Source: Mansonella perstans
Lineage: Eukaryota; Nematoda; Chromadorea; Rhabditida; Onchocercidae
DNA: 64,000 nt
Direction: 5' to 3'
Assembly (NCBI GenBank): GCA_037074765.1
Contig: JBAMDO010000580.1
Coordinates: forward strand, 248,001-312,000
Both the position numbers and the translations under genes were made by a program. Below are positions 26,843-40,600 of the stretch, piece by piece. Below the pieces are notes generated by a model. The model made no database searches. It had not been told where the DNA came from and worked only from the letters and a program-made list of their open reading frames with translations. Position 1 is the stretch's first letter, and each line of letters opens with the position of its first letter.

Positions 26843-28247
26843 CTTACAAGAAGAATTCAAATAAATATAATGAAGAATGTTTAAAAAAAAAAATAGCAAT
26901 ATCTACTGAAATTTAGCATTAATCATCGTAGGTAATACTATCTAGGTGATCATCGTGTTTATTTTTGTAAGCTGACTATCCTTAGTGTTCCACCATTTCT
27001 AATTAGTTAAGAATTTGAGCAGCAAACAATCAGTCCCATCAAACTCATAAATAATTAAAATATTGAAAATGATGGAATTTTGACTGAGTACAAATTAATG
27101 ATACGATTATGAAAATTTATTGTCTACGAACGAAGTGGGAAATCCCGAGGTTTCATTGCAGTTTAAAGATTCAGATTCAACAAATCTAGTGATATCACGA
27201 GCGAAATGGATGATAAAGCATTTCTATGTCCAGATATCTCATGCAGAATCCACATTTTTTTTTGTGCATATATAATGAAGAAGGAGACGACTGTTTGAGC
27301 ATGGATTAATTGATGGATTTTTTTTAGTGCATGATACTCTTAACGAACTATTACTACTTATCTCTTGCAGAACAATGAGAGAATTCATTTTTTATTTCAC
27401 TAAAATTATTTCACATTCAAATGTTCACTTTAAACTCACCGAATTTCATATGAAAATAACTTTTACAACGCCTAATTGCAATGCAATGTAGTGCGCTTCA
27501 ATGACCAATTTCCAGTAACATTTAGATAAAATCGAAATGCAAAATTTTTGTAGCATTTTTTTTTAATTCATTGCACATCAACTTGTTTTAAATGAATACT
27601 TTATTGCTAGTTCTATTAACTAGGAATAAACATCATTAATTAGTTTGCTTTTTATAGAAGCAGAACATGTACAATGTCACAGATGGTTTCATAGACGACG
27701 ATCACAATAGTTTTTGGCAGTAAAGATACAAAGCAGTGCAAGAGCTTCTGGAAGATCTTAATAAAGAGAACAAAAGTTCTGTAATTGATACCAATTGATG
27801 AGCCAATTGGAGATTTCAATTTCTAAATTAGGAGCCATAATGATCGATGAGAAATTTCTAATACTACCTGCATAACTACATAGTAAGAAAATAGCAGCAT
27901 AAATACAACAAAGAATCTAGTTATTTATTAATTTCTTATGCTGTAAGATTTACATTTTTGATGATTGCTTATTAAAATTTATAATGTTATTTTTGAAGTA
28001 CTTATTATTATATCGAAGATGTTTAGCAGTAGGAACAGTGAGAAGCCTGAATGCATATAACATGATAAGAAGGCAAGAAAAAACAGTGATGCACACGTCA
28101 AACATACAACCATGGATAATGAGAAGTATGACTAAAATAATGACTGAATTACAGATAACATTAGTTTAACAGCAGAAACTGATTAAAATACCGTTCATCG
28201 AGATCTGATGACAAACTACATTACACAGTCATAGATTCATACATGTG

Positions 28248-28287
28248 TTTATACACTCACGTAACGTACGTTATTTATACACTCACG
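28248..28287. repeat. Two copies of a 15-bp direct repeat
   Basis: TTTATACACTCACGT occurs at 28248-28262 and again at 28273-28287, a 25-bp period. Each copy is followed by a short partly palindromic ACGT-containing stretch. No function is evident. Confidence 0.8.
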
Positions 28288-28651
28288 TGACTTACATAAA
28301 TACACAGATATATAGCTTATTTTTAGATAATTTTTCCCTTATATTACAACATGTGAAAGATTCCTCACATTTACTAAAAATACTTGATTTTTATGAAGAA
28401 TTTTTATTACTCCTCAAATCCAAAATTGTAATTGTCAAATACTGCTTAAAATAAATAAAGAAATATGTGGTACATGGAAAAAAGAGAAACAAGAAAAGAC
28501 CACAAGCATCGAAACAGACAACGATAACATGTATTGAATGATACAGCGATGATTCGATGAAATCTGATACTGAATGTATGATAACAATAAGGTAGTAACA
28601 GACAGAAAATCTTATTTTAGAATAATAGCAATTTGATAACAACAGCCATTT

Positions 28652-31600
28652 TTAAAATAGCCATTTGAGTGCACTCCGTACAATTTTCGGCATTAATGAC
28701 CATTCAAATGATATCGTTTTTTCATCTTCTGACTTCACTGTTGCCTAAAATTTTACGAAATTAGAAATTGGATGTATAGGAAAAATTGAAATAATGTTCA
28801 AAGCAGTAAGGAGGAAAAAAATGAATAAATAAACAAATAAAATAAAATTAACGATTTAACAAACAAATGGAAAAGAATTAATGTGAAAAAGCTAATAAAT
28901 GAAAATAAACGGAAAAATAAAAAGGCATTATCAGTGTTATTTCTCCAATCAAAAGTAACCATTCAGTGCAAATCTCTGCTGACGCTGTAATAAATTAAAG
29001 TTAGGGTAGTGGAGCTTATTTTCATCACCATTAAAAGCACTGAAACCGAACGATCGATCTCAGTCATTTTTGCATTCTATGAAAATTCCGCATTTTGTTT
29101 TGTACAGCCCATATTGGATGGTTCAAGTTCTTTGAAATGCTGCTTAATTATGATTTTACTATACACTGATTTTGCAGAAGTTTCTTCTAATTTGCATTCT
29201 TACTGCTTAATTTTCTATCATACTTATCCCAAAGGGATTTCTTCTCTCATAAGTTTAATTAGAAAATTGAATAATCGAGTATCCAATAATTACTTCAATC
29301 TGAAAAGGCGCAAATGATATGTTAGAATGTACGAATCTCTAAAGATAAGTAAAGATTTTAAAATACGAATTTGTTGTTTTAATAGTCAAGCAATTACTGA
29401 CCTTATACCGAATTATTTTGTCGTCAGTTTGTGGATCACTCTTTTCAGCATCTATAGCACTTGCATTATATAGGTTTGCATGAAGGTACTGACTCAACAA
29501 TGTTACAATTCGATCAAAACTTCCCGCAACACTGATACATATTTTTGGATTCCCTGGGTCACGCATCATGCCATATGGACATGCACAGAAAAAGTCCCCA
29601 GGAGTATTCACGCAGCCATGTGAGCAGCCTCCATTTTGTTGTTGACATTCATTTATGTCTTAAAATTAAGTTTTCATATGCCTTTCTTAATGTGGTATGC
29701 CAAAAAATTGATATATCGGATGTTGCAATGCGTCACAACAGGAATATCACTTCGAAGAACTGTGAGTGTCAAAATCTTCAATTTTATATTCACGAAATCG
29801 CTCGTAATAATCTGATAAAAAGAAAACTAAATGAATCAATTTATAAACGATCGATCTAAATGGATCAGTTTTAATTGAAAACATAAGGAGGACATGAAGA
29901 TACATGAAATCTTCAACTCTATCCCATACCAATGTTTTCATTTTTTAATCATTTTTTATGCACTACTAATTCTCTCAATTGTACATTTTTCATTTCGAAG
30001 ACGAAGGCTATTTATGCTAACCAAGCTAACTTCTTGCTTAAAAAAATTAACTAACCATAGCATTGTCCACGATTGAAAAAGTATCCACTGGGACATCGTC
30101 CACCTTTCGAAGGCATACTACAACGACATTCACCAAGTACAGCGGATGGAAGAGTAGCTACTGGATGAGACGGATCGATCGGCATTTCGCATGCCGGTTT
30201 TATCAAAGCTTCTCCGTTATCTGTACATACACATTGACACGGTGCTACTGATTGATTATCCAGTGTTTTTTGATCTGATGGCGCAATAATGCCTTAAATT
30301 TACAAATTAAGATTGAACCAAATAACTTTCTTTTTTGAGCTAATTCAGCTAAAAAATCAATTTCTAATATGGTGGAAACAGCTAAAACAGCCTTTGTAAA
30401 ATCTAGCAGATTGTTGTTTAATTTCGAAGAAAAATAATTCACCACTGTCAAGTTTTACGGTTTTACATTCGTTCAGATTAAGTGGAATAGATTTGTTAGC
30501 GGATCGTCGCAATGTCTCAACACAAACAGTATAGGTATTGTCGGATGGTAAGCCTTCAATTTTTTTGCCAAAACTGTCATGGCAAGTTGCATTCAATCTT
30601 TGCCAATATTCTCTTGGTAATGATAAATCCGGAGTATACGAAATGACGTAATGCTGAAGAATATAGTCTGAGTTTTTGACACCAAATATTTCTTTCATTT
30701 TTGGTAAAATAGATCAAAAGTTGAGAAAGATTTAAATCCTTTACTTACATTATCTTCGTATTTTTATAATATTTATAAATTGAAAGTTTTTAAAAAAATT
30801 TGGTGAATAAATAAATTTTTATTGATAGGCAATTTCCAGTTCTTATTTTATACTAAAGAATTTAGCAACTATGTAAACTAACTGCCATAAAAAAAAAAAA
30901 AAAAAAAAAAAAGTAGCATTTAATGACACTGACTGCTTTGTTATTCGTACAACAAGTCCATGAGACAAGGAGAGAATTCGGACTTAAAGGCGTTACTTCA
31001 ATGTTGGTCGCATTATTCATCGATATTTTTGCTACAAAAGAGAGCATAACATTCAAAAAAAAAAATTCGTTTTGCATAGGTTCATTTCTATTTGCTCATT
31101 CTTTTCTAAAAAAATTTAAATAAAGAAGAATATAATTTAGGCTAAGATCAAATCGTAAGCAAATAATTCTTCCATAATCGTGAGCTGCAAATGAATGGAA
31201 TGATTGTAATCATCAGCAACTTCTTGTTAATTAAATCATTTCTGTAACTAATTGATAGTATTAAATTTTAAATAATACAAGTCTTTCGAATTGGTAGTCG
31301 AGTCATGCGCATTAATTTAGCCTTTCTTGTTATTGGTGGTTTGGAAACATAGCTGCAAAAAGCATAGGAGATCCAGCTTTGAAATAATTCATTTCCAATC
31401 GACCAATTTGGGAAGTGAATTACTCTGCAAAATTTAATTTTTTGTAAAAACTGTAAAAAATTTTTTTTAATGCAAAATACGAGCTCTTTTGTCAAATTTT
31501 GAATTGTCGATTCAATACTTTTAGTTTGTGAATCCAGATTTGCTATTTATATTTAAATAATTGGACCATTTTTTAATGAATGCCAAACTGTTATTCATGA

Positions 31601-34600
31601 GTTACCGTTCATGAACTAAGTCAACGACAGAAGATGGTTAACACAAAGGTGCAAACAAACTTGGTGGAACTTCCTAATGATAAATTTTTCAAGAGTTCGC
31701 TAGATGGTGCCCTTATTGAGATTGCAACGATGCCATATCCATATTGATCCCTGGCATATTCCGCTGATTGTAACGCGTCATCACTAGAACGAATGGTAAA
31801 AGAAAACATCGACAATCTTTCGTATTTCTTAATTTAATTTAATAGAGTACTATTGAAGAGTTTCACTTGTTGCATGAATAATGCATGAAATGTTTGCAAT
31901 ACCTGCTTGTCCCATCTGCACTGATGATCAGAATGATCTGAATGACTCCTTTTACGGTATTTTCCTTAGCCAACAACACCGCTTCATTAATACCCTGGCC
32001 GAGTCTAGCAGAAATTCCATTACCTCTGCAAAATTTTATATAGGCTGCCAACAGAAATGATACATTAATGAAGCCATAAAAGTGGTCAAAAAATTTGCAT
32101 CAAGCAATAAAAACAATAAAAATTAAGTGAAATATCATATCAAATGAAGTTTTATTTAATTTTTAATACCTTGTTTCTGCAAGAATTCGAAATTTTTTTG
32201 AAACAAAACTTACTTTTTTTGCATCAATTTCGCGAAAATTTTATCCACCATATTAACGCCAAAATTTGCTGCTTTCAAATTGGTGCCATTGCTATCAACT
32301 CCAACCAAATTCAATTGAAGAAGTCTGCTTTCTGATGGAAATCTCTTTTTCAAGAAGCTAGCAACATGATTCAGCACTAGGCGGAAATCCTGAAAGACTG
32401 CTTTCATGCACCGCTATTGCACATTGTGGAAAACAATACAGTAAAAAAGAAGGCAACAATTATAAACAGAAGGATATGGAGAATTTTGGGACAAATTCTA
32501 AAAAAATTACAATAATGGAAACTTGAATTATTTTGAAATAGAACTGCCTTACTTTCTCAGGCGATCTGGCAGTGTTGTCAACGACGAGTGAAAGTTGATA
32601 TGGGCGTAAGAAACCGTCTTTACAAAGCGCTATAGGAGCGAGGTGTTCAGCTGTTGTCTTCCAGTAAGGCAATGATGTACGAGACATTTTATCCTTTCTA
32701 ATTTTTTGAAAATTTTGAAAAAATCATTGAAATAAGTTATTAAAATAAAGAGACAATAAAGAGTCAACAGCAACAAAATAGAATTAAGCCATCAATAAGC
32801 GTAAGAAAATTAATCTATTGAAACTATTATCGATATGACAAGTTTGTTCTCAGCAATCTGTCTTAGCAAGTGGAAATAATTCGATTAAGGAAATAGGCTC
32901 TTTGAGAAACTTACTTGTATTTCGATTCAGTGTAAGGAGCACTACGTTTTGTAGTTTGGTGTAAAATCTCGTGCGCTGGCCAAATAGCAGAAGCCAAATC
33001 AGTAGCACCACATAATGCTTGCCCGATTTGTAACATTTCTGGTTTTTGTAGTTTACTTGAGCTAGAAATTGATATTACTCGCTGCTGAGTATATTCATTA
33101 CCTGCGAAACGATTTAAAACCACATGTGCTCCTTGAGATGCATTCACGACCAGTACAAAGATGCTTACATTCAGATGCTTGCCAAAATCAACCGTTGCGA
33201 ATGGTATATTGCCGCTGAAAAATCTCATTACCGAACAAAGACTATTTGTAGTATCAGCAATTTAATAGTCAAATAGCACAGGAATTGACGCTACTCCAGC
33301 AAGTAAACAGCAGAATCCAATCAATCTCACCCACATAATATTTAATTTACTTACCACAAGTCATTACAAGTCCCAACTGCTAAGTGAATTTAAGAAGTCC
33401 CAAAAAAATATCAGCTATTTCTATTTCTTCTTTTATTTCAAAAAGGTTATTGCATTAATAAACACACGAACCGATCAGCACCATTAGTTACTAAAAGCAG
33501 AATTCCTGGAACGCCATCCCGGCCCTGTTGCTGGAATTGAGCTTTGGCAGCCTGAAGACCGCTTAAAACGATTGGTGTACCACCAAGCTGTGCACTATTT
33601 GATATCTTTGCCAAAAGTTGTAATTTATTATCGTAATAGCCAAGTGGCACAGGAATTGATGCCCTATCACTGCAAATAATAAAAATAACAAAGCCAAATG
33701 ATTGTGATCATGTCTGACCTGATGTCTTACTGCATAGAGTTAAGTCTCTCACTTCAAGCTTATGCTGAATGCCAGATAAATACCTGGGCTATTTATGAAA
33801 GATTAACTACGACAAATTGGGAGTAAATAAATTAGACGTAGTGTTTGAACTGCCATATTTAAGAATCTATTTGTATAAAAATTAGGGCACTTCGAACTCA
33901 GTAAATTCTTTTCCACTAATCGCAGATAAATGATCTGAACAAAAAAAACTTGCATAACTAGTCCTAAAGAAAGAGATATTCCTTATCCGAAAAAATTATG
34001 ATTATGGATTTTTCTATTGAATTATATTGCAAATACCTATATTCGACCAAGCCAACGCGAACAATATCTGGCGATAAGTTGAACACTTCATCAATCAGTA
34101 TACTAATACCTTCTTTCAAATTAGCGTATTCTTCCGATGTTATATCGTCGGAGGAATCCAGAATAAACACTACATCTGCCTTAAACCAAATTTTTAAGAA
34201 AATGAAATATAAAAGCAAACGAGGACAGCGTTACAACAACTGATTGATAATACCTTTTTCTTCTTTTGTAATGCATGTAAGATTTTAAACATTCCATTTC
34301 CAGCTAAAAATTTTCACCTGAAAATCAATTCGATTGCAAATGCGTGCAGAAATTGGAACTCGCACTTCGGTTTGTTTTGTCGGCCAAGTACGATCTTCAC
34401 TTGTTTTACCTTCTCTTTGTGGCAATAGCTGAAAGGATGGTTGACAGTAAGATTGACAATATTCATCTGAGTATTCAAATATTTGAAAAATTCGGCTTAA
34501 TTAAAATACTGAACAGTAAAAATAACAAATGCATAGTTTGAATTACGATAATAATTAGCAGAAATAGTGAGATTTTTATAGCATTTCTATCAAAAAGTGG

Positions 34601-37600
34601 CAAAAGACATGATAGTCTCTTTTTTCTAAGTCGAGAAAGGAATCAAAAACAGGATTCTGAAACGAATCTCATAAAAATATCTCCAACCTTGCACAAAGCA
34701 TCCACGAAAGGACTCAGGATCTCTGGATCCACCCCACGCCACTTATCAATGGTAATAATCCGGTGTGGATTCGATTCACCAACAATTGCCAAATTCTGCG
34801 CCTTATCACCTTGATTTCCTACATCGACCATGAATATGTGAGCTTTTATGTCATCTCGTAGTAAGCGAGCATTTTTTTTCCATTCACCGCTTCAAATGCA
34901 AATTGGAGAAACATAAGTTTTTCCTATTATTGAAGTCAATCTCATTGCATTTTCATAACGGAAAGTTTTATTTGTTTGATTCTATTCTAGATTAAACTTG
35001 ATCTAAGCACTTCTATTTATCTAAAACCAGATTAGAATTTATTTACTTGGATGTGAATGAATTTCTTGATTTCTGAGAAATTGGAAAACCATTTAAAATA
35101 GTACTGATGTGATCTTAAGAATTAATATATAATAGTATCAAAATATGCAATAATACCTAGGCCGCCCATTTGAAAATATGATCACGATGCGAGGAATATT
35201 CTTGGACCCGAAAATAAGAAATTCTCCGGAAGCTTCAAGCAAAGCCTGGCCAAGATCAGCTTCACCACGCATACGCCTGGTTTCGGTAATCCTTGATAGA
35301 AGCTCATTCTGACCATCGTAGTCACCTAATGATACTGGAATCTGGACCTAAAATTAAGCGATCTGAAATCAATCACAGGGAGACCATTTTATTTTGTGAA
35401 AGTATGCATGAAAGATATAAGAATGCAAAATAAATCTGCTAAAACTTCATGTATTTAAGACTTGACCAACCTTATTACCATATTTCATTACACCAACATG
35501 AACATAATTACGCTGCAGATTGAAATAATTGATTAGGAATTTCTTGACAAAATTTTTCATAATCCGATAATCAACAACTCCGACATTGCTTGATGAATCC
35601 AAGATGAGTAACATATCAACATTTGAATTAACTACACAATATGATGATGGACTGGTCCACTCGCTTATTCTGCAATTAACAAATTTAAAGTACTTTATTT
35701 TCAAAGTTTGTGGCCGATGGATAATTCATTTCAAGATAAGTGCATATTATACGATGAACAAATGCTCAAATGGAAATCATAAGCTTGAGTTCAAGAAAAT
35801 CGATTAAAAACTACAAGTGATCGATCTATCTCACCCTGGTATTGATGCATGATATCTCGCTGTCGTATCCATACTGCTCCACATGTAGCTGCTGTGTTCA
35901 TTTTCTTGAGATGACTTGCCATGGCCATCAATAGGTCCTATTCTGGCATTTAATTGCACTTGACGACCACCAAAATCTGTTCGTAAATGATCATCACTGC
36001 CAACATTAGTAAAGACTGCTTTTTCTTTTTGGGGCTCATATGGAGAGAGATATTTGCTATCACCAATTTTCTGCTGTGGTGTTCCATCAGCTGATATTAC
36101 AGGACGACTGTTTTGATCGATAGGAACCAAATTCTGTTCACTGTCATCACGGTAAGCACCATTCTTATCGACAGATAATATACGATCATCCGGAAACAAA
36201 ATCAAGGACGGCAAGGAATTAGAAGTTGTTGATACAAATGTGTCTGAAATAGTATTCATATCTGAATTTAATACTGAATATAAGAGCTAGCTATTTCTAT
36301 TTTTGTTGAAATATGATAACATCCACTATCATCAATTGCAAGAATTGAACTTCTACTTAGTGGTTCCCCATAAATTTTGGGGGAGTTCAAGAATTGAAAC
36401 TCAAGAATTGAACTTCTTGTTGGTACTGGTTTACCATCCGTGTTGACACGTGCACCAGTTTCATTTGTTGGAAAAATTTTACTATTATGTATGTAATAAG
36501 CATTCTAGAACTACCAGTTGATCGATGTATATTTTTTGAAGCAGATGTCCAGTGAAACACATTCATTGTCCGCTGGTTTCTATTGTCCGCTGATACTATT
36601 TTATCGTTTGGATCAATTGTTTCATCCTCACCGGCCGTTTTTATCTGTTGCGCATGATAACCTGAATAGGAATTATAATGATCTATCCGTAGTGTTTTAT
36701 GCTAGGTCCAACAACTGAATATGACAAACCTTTTTTGTTGGATGATAAAACTTCCGTAACTTCTCGTTCATCACTTGGCATAGGTGATGCATCGGTATCC
36801 AATGGTTTTCCAAATCGATCAGCTGGAACTGATCTATCATCCGCATCTGCAATACCATTGTGTAAATCAACTGAATTCTACTTTTATTATTTGAACAACA
36901 TAGTTGAAGATTATTTGTTGGAAGTGTTTGAGGATATGAATCATTTTTACTATCTCCGGATAGTCGTTCTCCATCTACATTTTATTAGGTCGATCGAGTG
37001 TTAGAATTTTTCGCCAGCAGAAGTTCGACCTTTCCTGACCACTGATTAGATTGTACGTCCAGAGCACTTATTCTGTAAATTCATCTCTGTTCGCAATACA
37101 TCGATTATAACATCAGTTAACGAACGTCCGGTTAAGTTAACCGGACTTCCAGAATCATTGAGACTTGGATGTCCATTAAAATCTCAAGCCGTGAAACTGC
37201 ATTTCTTCGGTCTGGTCTTCCGAATTCACCAGCATGGCGGCACTATCTGTATTCATTGGCAAGCCTTCATTATTTGTCGGATTGACTTGCTAAACATATC
37301 GTTATGATCTGTGGAATCATCGGTGGAAGCAGCTTTTTATTCGATCCAGTGGCAGAATAAAAAAAAATTCATCGGTACCGTTTGGTCGTCTGAATGATAG
37401 CATCAATAAACGCAAAAATTATACGTGAATCTAAATGGCGCAAAAACTAATCAGTTGATAATGAAATTCCATCTAGACTAATAATAGGATGAAATAGCTT
37501 TTTTTCTTTACCAAACACGAAAATTTCGATTCCATCTATTGATAATCTGGAGCCAGATTTCAGGTCGACGAATTGCCTAAAATTATTCATTGATACTGGC

Positions 37601-40600
37601 ATTTCTATTACCTATGACCGACCATCTACCGCTGTAATTGGTAACTTTTTCTGTGCATCCGCTAATAGAAGCATTCTGTTTGGTTGATATCACAGATAAA
37701 TGTAGGATCCCTGGTTATTCGTCAAAATCACTGTTTCTCAAATACTTGTCCCTTTTACGGTCCTTTTAACTTCTTTTTCGAAGCAATTCCATTTTGTCAA
37801 CATGGGGATAGAGATAACTGGCATATTTGTCTGTCAGTAAAACTTTGTTATACGAACAAAGGCTTTTCGGTATTATCGGTAACCATAGGCATTCCCAATA
37901 AGTCTAATAATATTCCAGATTCAGTCAGTCAATAACAAATTTCCATCGACTTAGTTGATCGTCATTGTAATCGTTGTCGACGACCAGTTATCTCTATCAT
38001 GTTTGTTAGCTGGTAAAGTTTTTTTACCGTGATCTAACAAGAATTTGGTGTTGGTGTCCATCGTTATTGGTAGTCCGTCGGGAGTAATTATCCCTCGGTA
38101 TTTATCTTTCGAGATCACTTTTTCAATGATTCAAACGCTACTTTCATCAGTTGTTAGCGATTTTCCATTTAGTCCAAGACCTGAATAAATTTGTCTTTTA
38201 TTATCATTCATTAGCATACCATCCGGATTAATTGCTCCACATATACTTTTACCACTGTTATCAGTTGATAGAATTATGCCATTTGATCGTCGTTCCAAAA
38301 CTGTCCAATACTCTGAGGTCACTGTAGCAGTGCCAGAACTATCAGTTGAGAAAGAATTTCTATCTAGACCAATAGTCGGATTAATCTTGATCACTGCTAA
38401 TAATATTCACGATAATACTCTCTCTATTTTCCCCTCAGCCAACAGGAAACATCCATTAATGTAATTGGAAGCAATGATCCACTAATTCAACCAGTTTTCC
38501 ACTTTCATTTGTTGCTATCAGTTTCCCAAAATTGTTGGCAGTTCTCCGAAGCTTTTCGTTGGTGTAGGCTATTCATCAGACTCCTTAGCTGTGTTTAATG
38601 GTTGATTGTTCGTATTTGTTGGTAATGTAATACTGTTGATTCCAACTGCAACAATACACAGCGGCCTCGATCATCTTTGACAAGAATCTATCATACGGAT
38701 CGATTGATCAACTTCACAAAAAATACGTTTTCCAAATAAATTTATAGGGTACTGGAATTATTAGTGGCAATTAGCCTTCCATCTGAGTCAATTAACGAAT
38801 GCACGGAAGGATCATTTTTGTCTCTTGACGAAACAAATTTCATCCTACCCTTAATTCACCTGAGGATGAAAATGACATATTATATAATAAATGACTAAGA
38901 ATAAAGTAAAAGGATTGGATATTTTCAACTTATCATTTTCTCAAATAATAACAATCGTTTTTTGTTAATATAAATATTTAAATTAAGAGACTTCTTACTG
39001 GGCTGGCTATAATTGGTTTATAAAATGAAATATCATTTCATAAAAATGTCCAAAAAGTACCCATTGTAGAGATGAAGAGATAATAAAGAAAAGCAAATAC
39101 TCTAATAACTATATCAAAGAAGGCATGGTCTGAACAACATTTAATGTTTAAAATTAATACATTGTTAGGATGTACTATGACCCTTAGAATTGATGAAAGC
39201 TTTCAACGTTGGTAATATAAATGATCAGCTGATTCAAATGTGCTAACCGCTAGTCTTTCTAGTTTGTACCAGATGACTTTTGACCAACATTAAGCACATC
39301 CCGCTCAGTAATTTCTTGATTTCTTTATCATCCTCCAATCGATACCACTGATTTCGTCCAATTGATAAGATTGAAATAGTCCGGTTCATTTTCAAATGAT
39401 TAGTAATTAATTGAGCATCTGCGCTAAAACTCAAAACTTTTAAGTTTCAAGGAATTACTAAAATGAAGAGCAAATGGTATACTTATCAATTAAATGATAA
39501 AGATACAAAGTTCAGATTTCAACAATCCAGATAAAATAACCTGAGTGGAGTCTTAAAAATATGCACGATCAACTTTCCATTGCTATTGTTATATTTTTTG
39601 CGGAAGAGCTGAAGTGCCGTTTTAAATGCATATTGATCACCAGATGCTGCACCACCGATAAATGGTAAAGTGAGAATGGATTCCTTTAAATCGTCGTAGC
39701 TCTGATAATTTTCAATATCCAGATTAACATCTACTGTTCTTCCGTAGGAAATTACATCGACTTTAGCTATGCCCCAATTGATAGTCTTTTTGATAAAATT
39801 TAATAGTAGAAGTTTAATTTTATTGAGATCCGTTCCTGTAGCATTTGAAGATTCCACCACAAAAATGATATTCACTGGTTCTTCAACTCTATCACATCTT
39901 AAGGCTTTTGCCAAAAGTTCCGTTTCCTGTAAAATAGTTCTGTCTGGGACGTGTTCACGATGATAAACCGGCAGTAAGGAACCATTTCGACCAATTTGCT
40001 GTTTCGAAGTATCTATAGGTACTACACTACCATTTGCATATATCGAATCGCCATATTTGTTTGTAGGTAAGGGTCTTCCCAACAAATCAACGACAATTGC
40101 TTTTTGCCCTTTTATTATATGGTCTGATTCTTCTTTAACATCAACTGGCTTAGCGTTTTGATCTACTTCGATTGGTAATGATCTATTTTGACTATTGATA
40201 ATATCTCCAGATGTATCAGTAGCGCGTGATTCACCGGCTGGATCCAAGACTCGGTTGTATTTATCTGACGGCAGTACTCCATTATCTAGAATGTAAAGCG
40301 GATTTCTGTGAAAACTGGTATCGACTGCAGAAGCATCTAGTGTTGGAGATAAGGCATTTTTGGCGGTTGGCAGCACCTTACTGTCTACTCTTACTACTGG
40401 GTAAACTAATTTTGTATTTGAATCATTGCGTGAAAGCTTTTCATTCTGAATGTGTTTTGTGTAAATGAATCCTCCTGCATCACTGGTTTGTTTCAGTTCC
40501 TCATCAGGTCCATGAATATCAACCACCTGTTCACCATTATTTATGTAAATGCTATCGCTTGGTAATAGGATATCATCCGGATCGATAACTGGATAATCAG

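Larger units (their letters stand above)
26832..28651. other. Intergenic region upstream of TAF1, downstream of dig-1
   Basis: A 1.8-kb AT-rich spacer expected to hold the TAF1 promoter and the dig-1 3'UTR. Short open frames on both strands lack splice-phase partners and coding-like composition. The only structure noted is the imperfect 25-bp tandem repeat at 28248-28287. No standard AATAAA was found close behind the dig-1 stop. Confidence 0.5.

Noticed and set aside
27984..29317. Plus-strand open frames between TAF1 and dig-1 (27984-28169, 28245-28454, 29009-29317).
   Set aside because: There is no domain and no splice-phase support. The last overlaps a possible dig-1 3' exon on the opposite strand.
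34640..34690. Reading exon 34889-34688 on through its donor to the stop near 34643.
   Set aside because: The GT donor at 34687 joins in phase to a linker exon and then to the next VWA domain. Reading through would truncate the protein.
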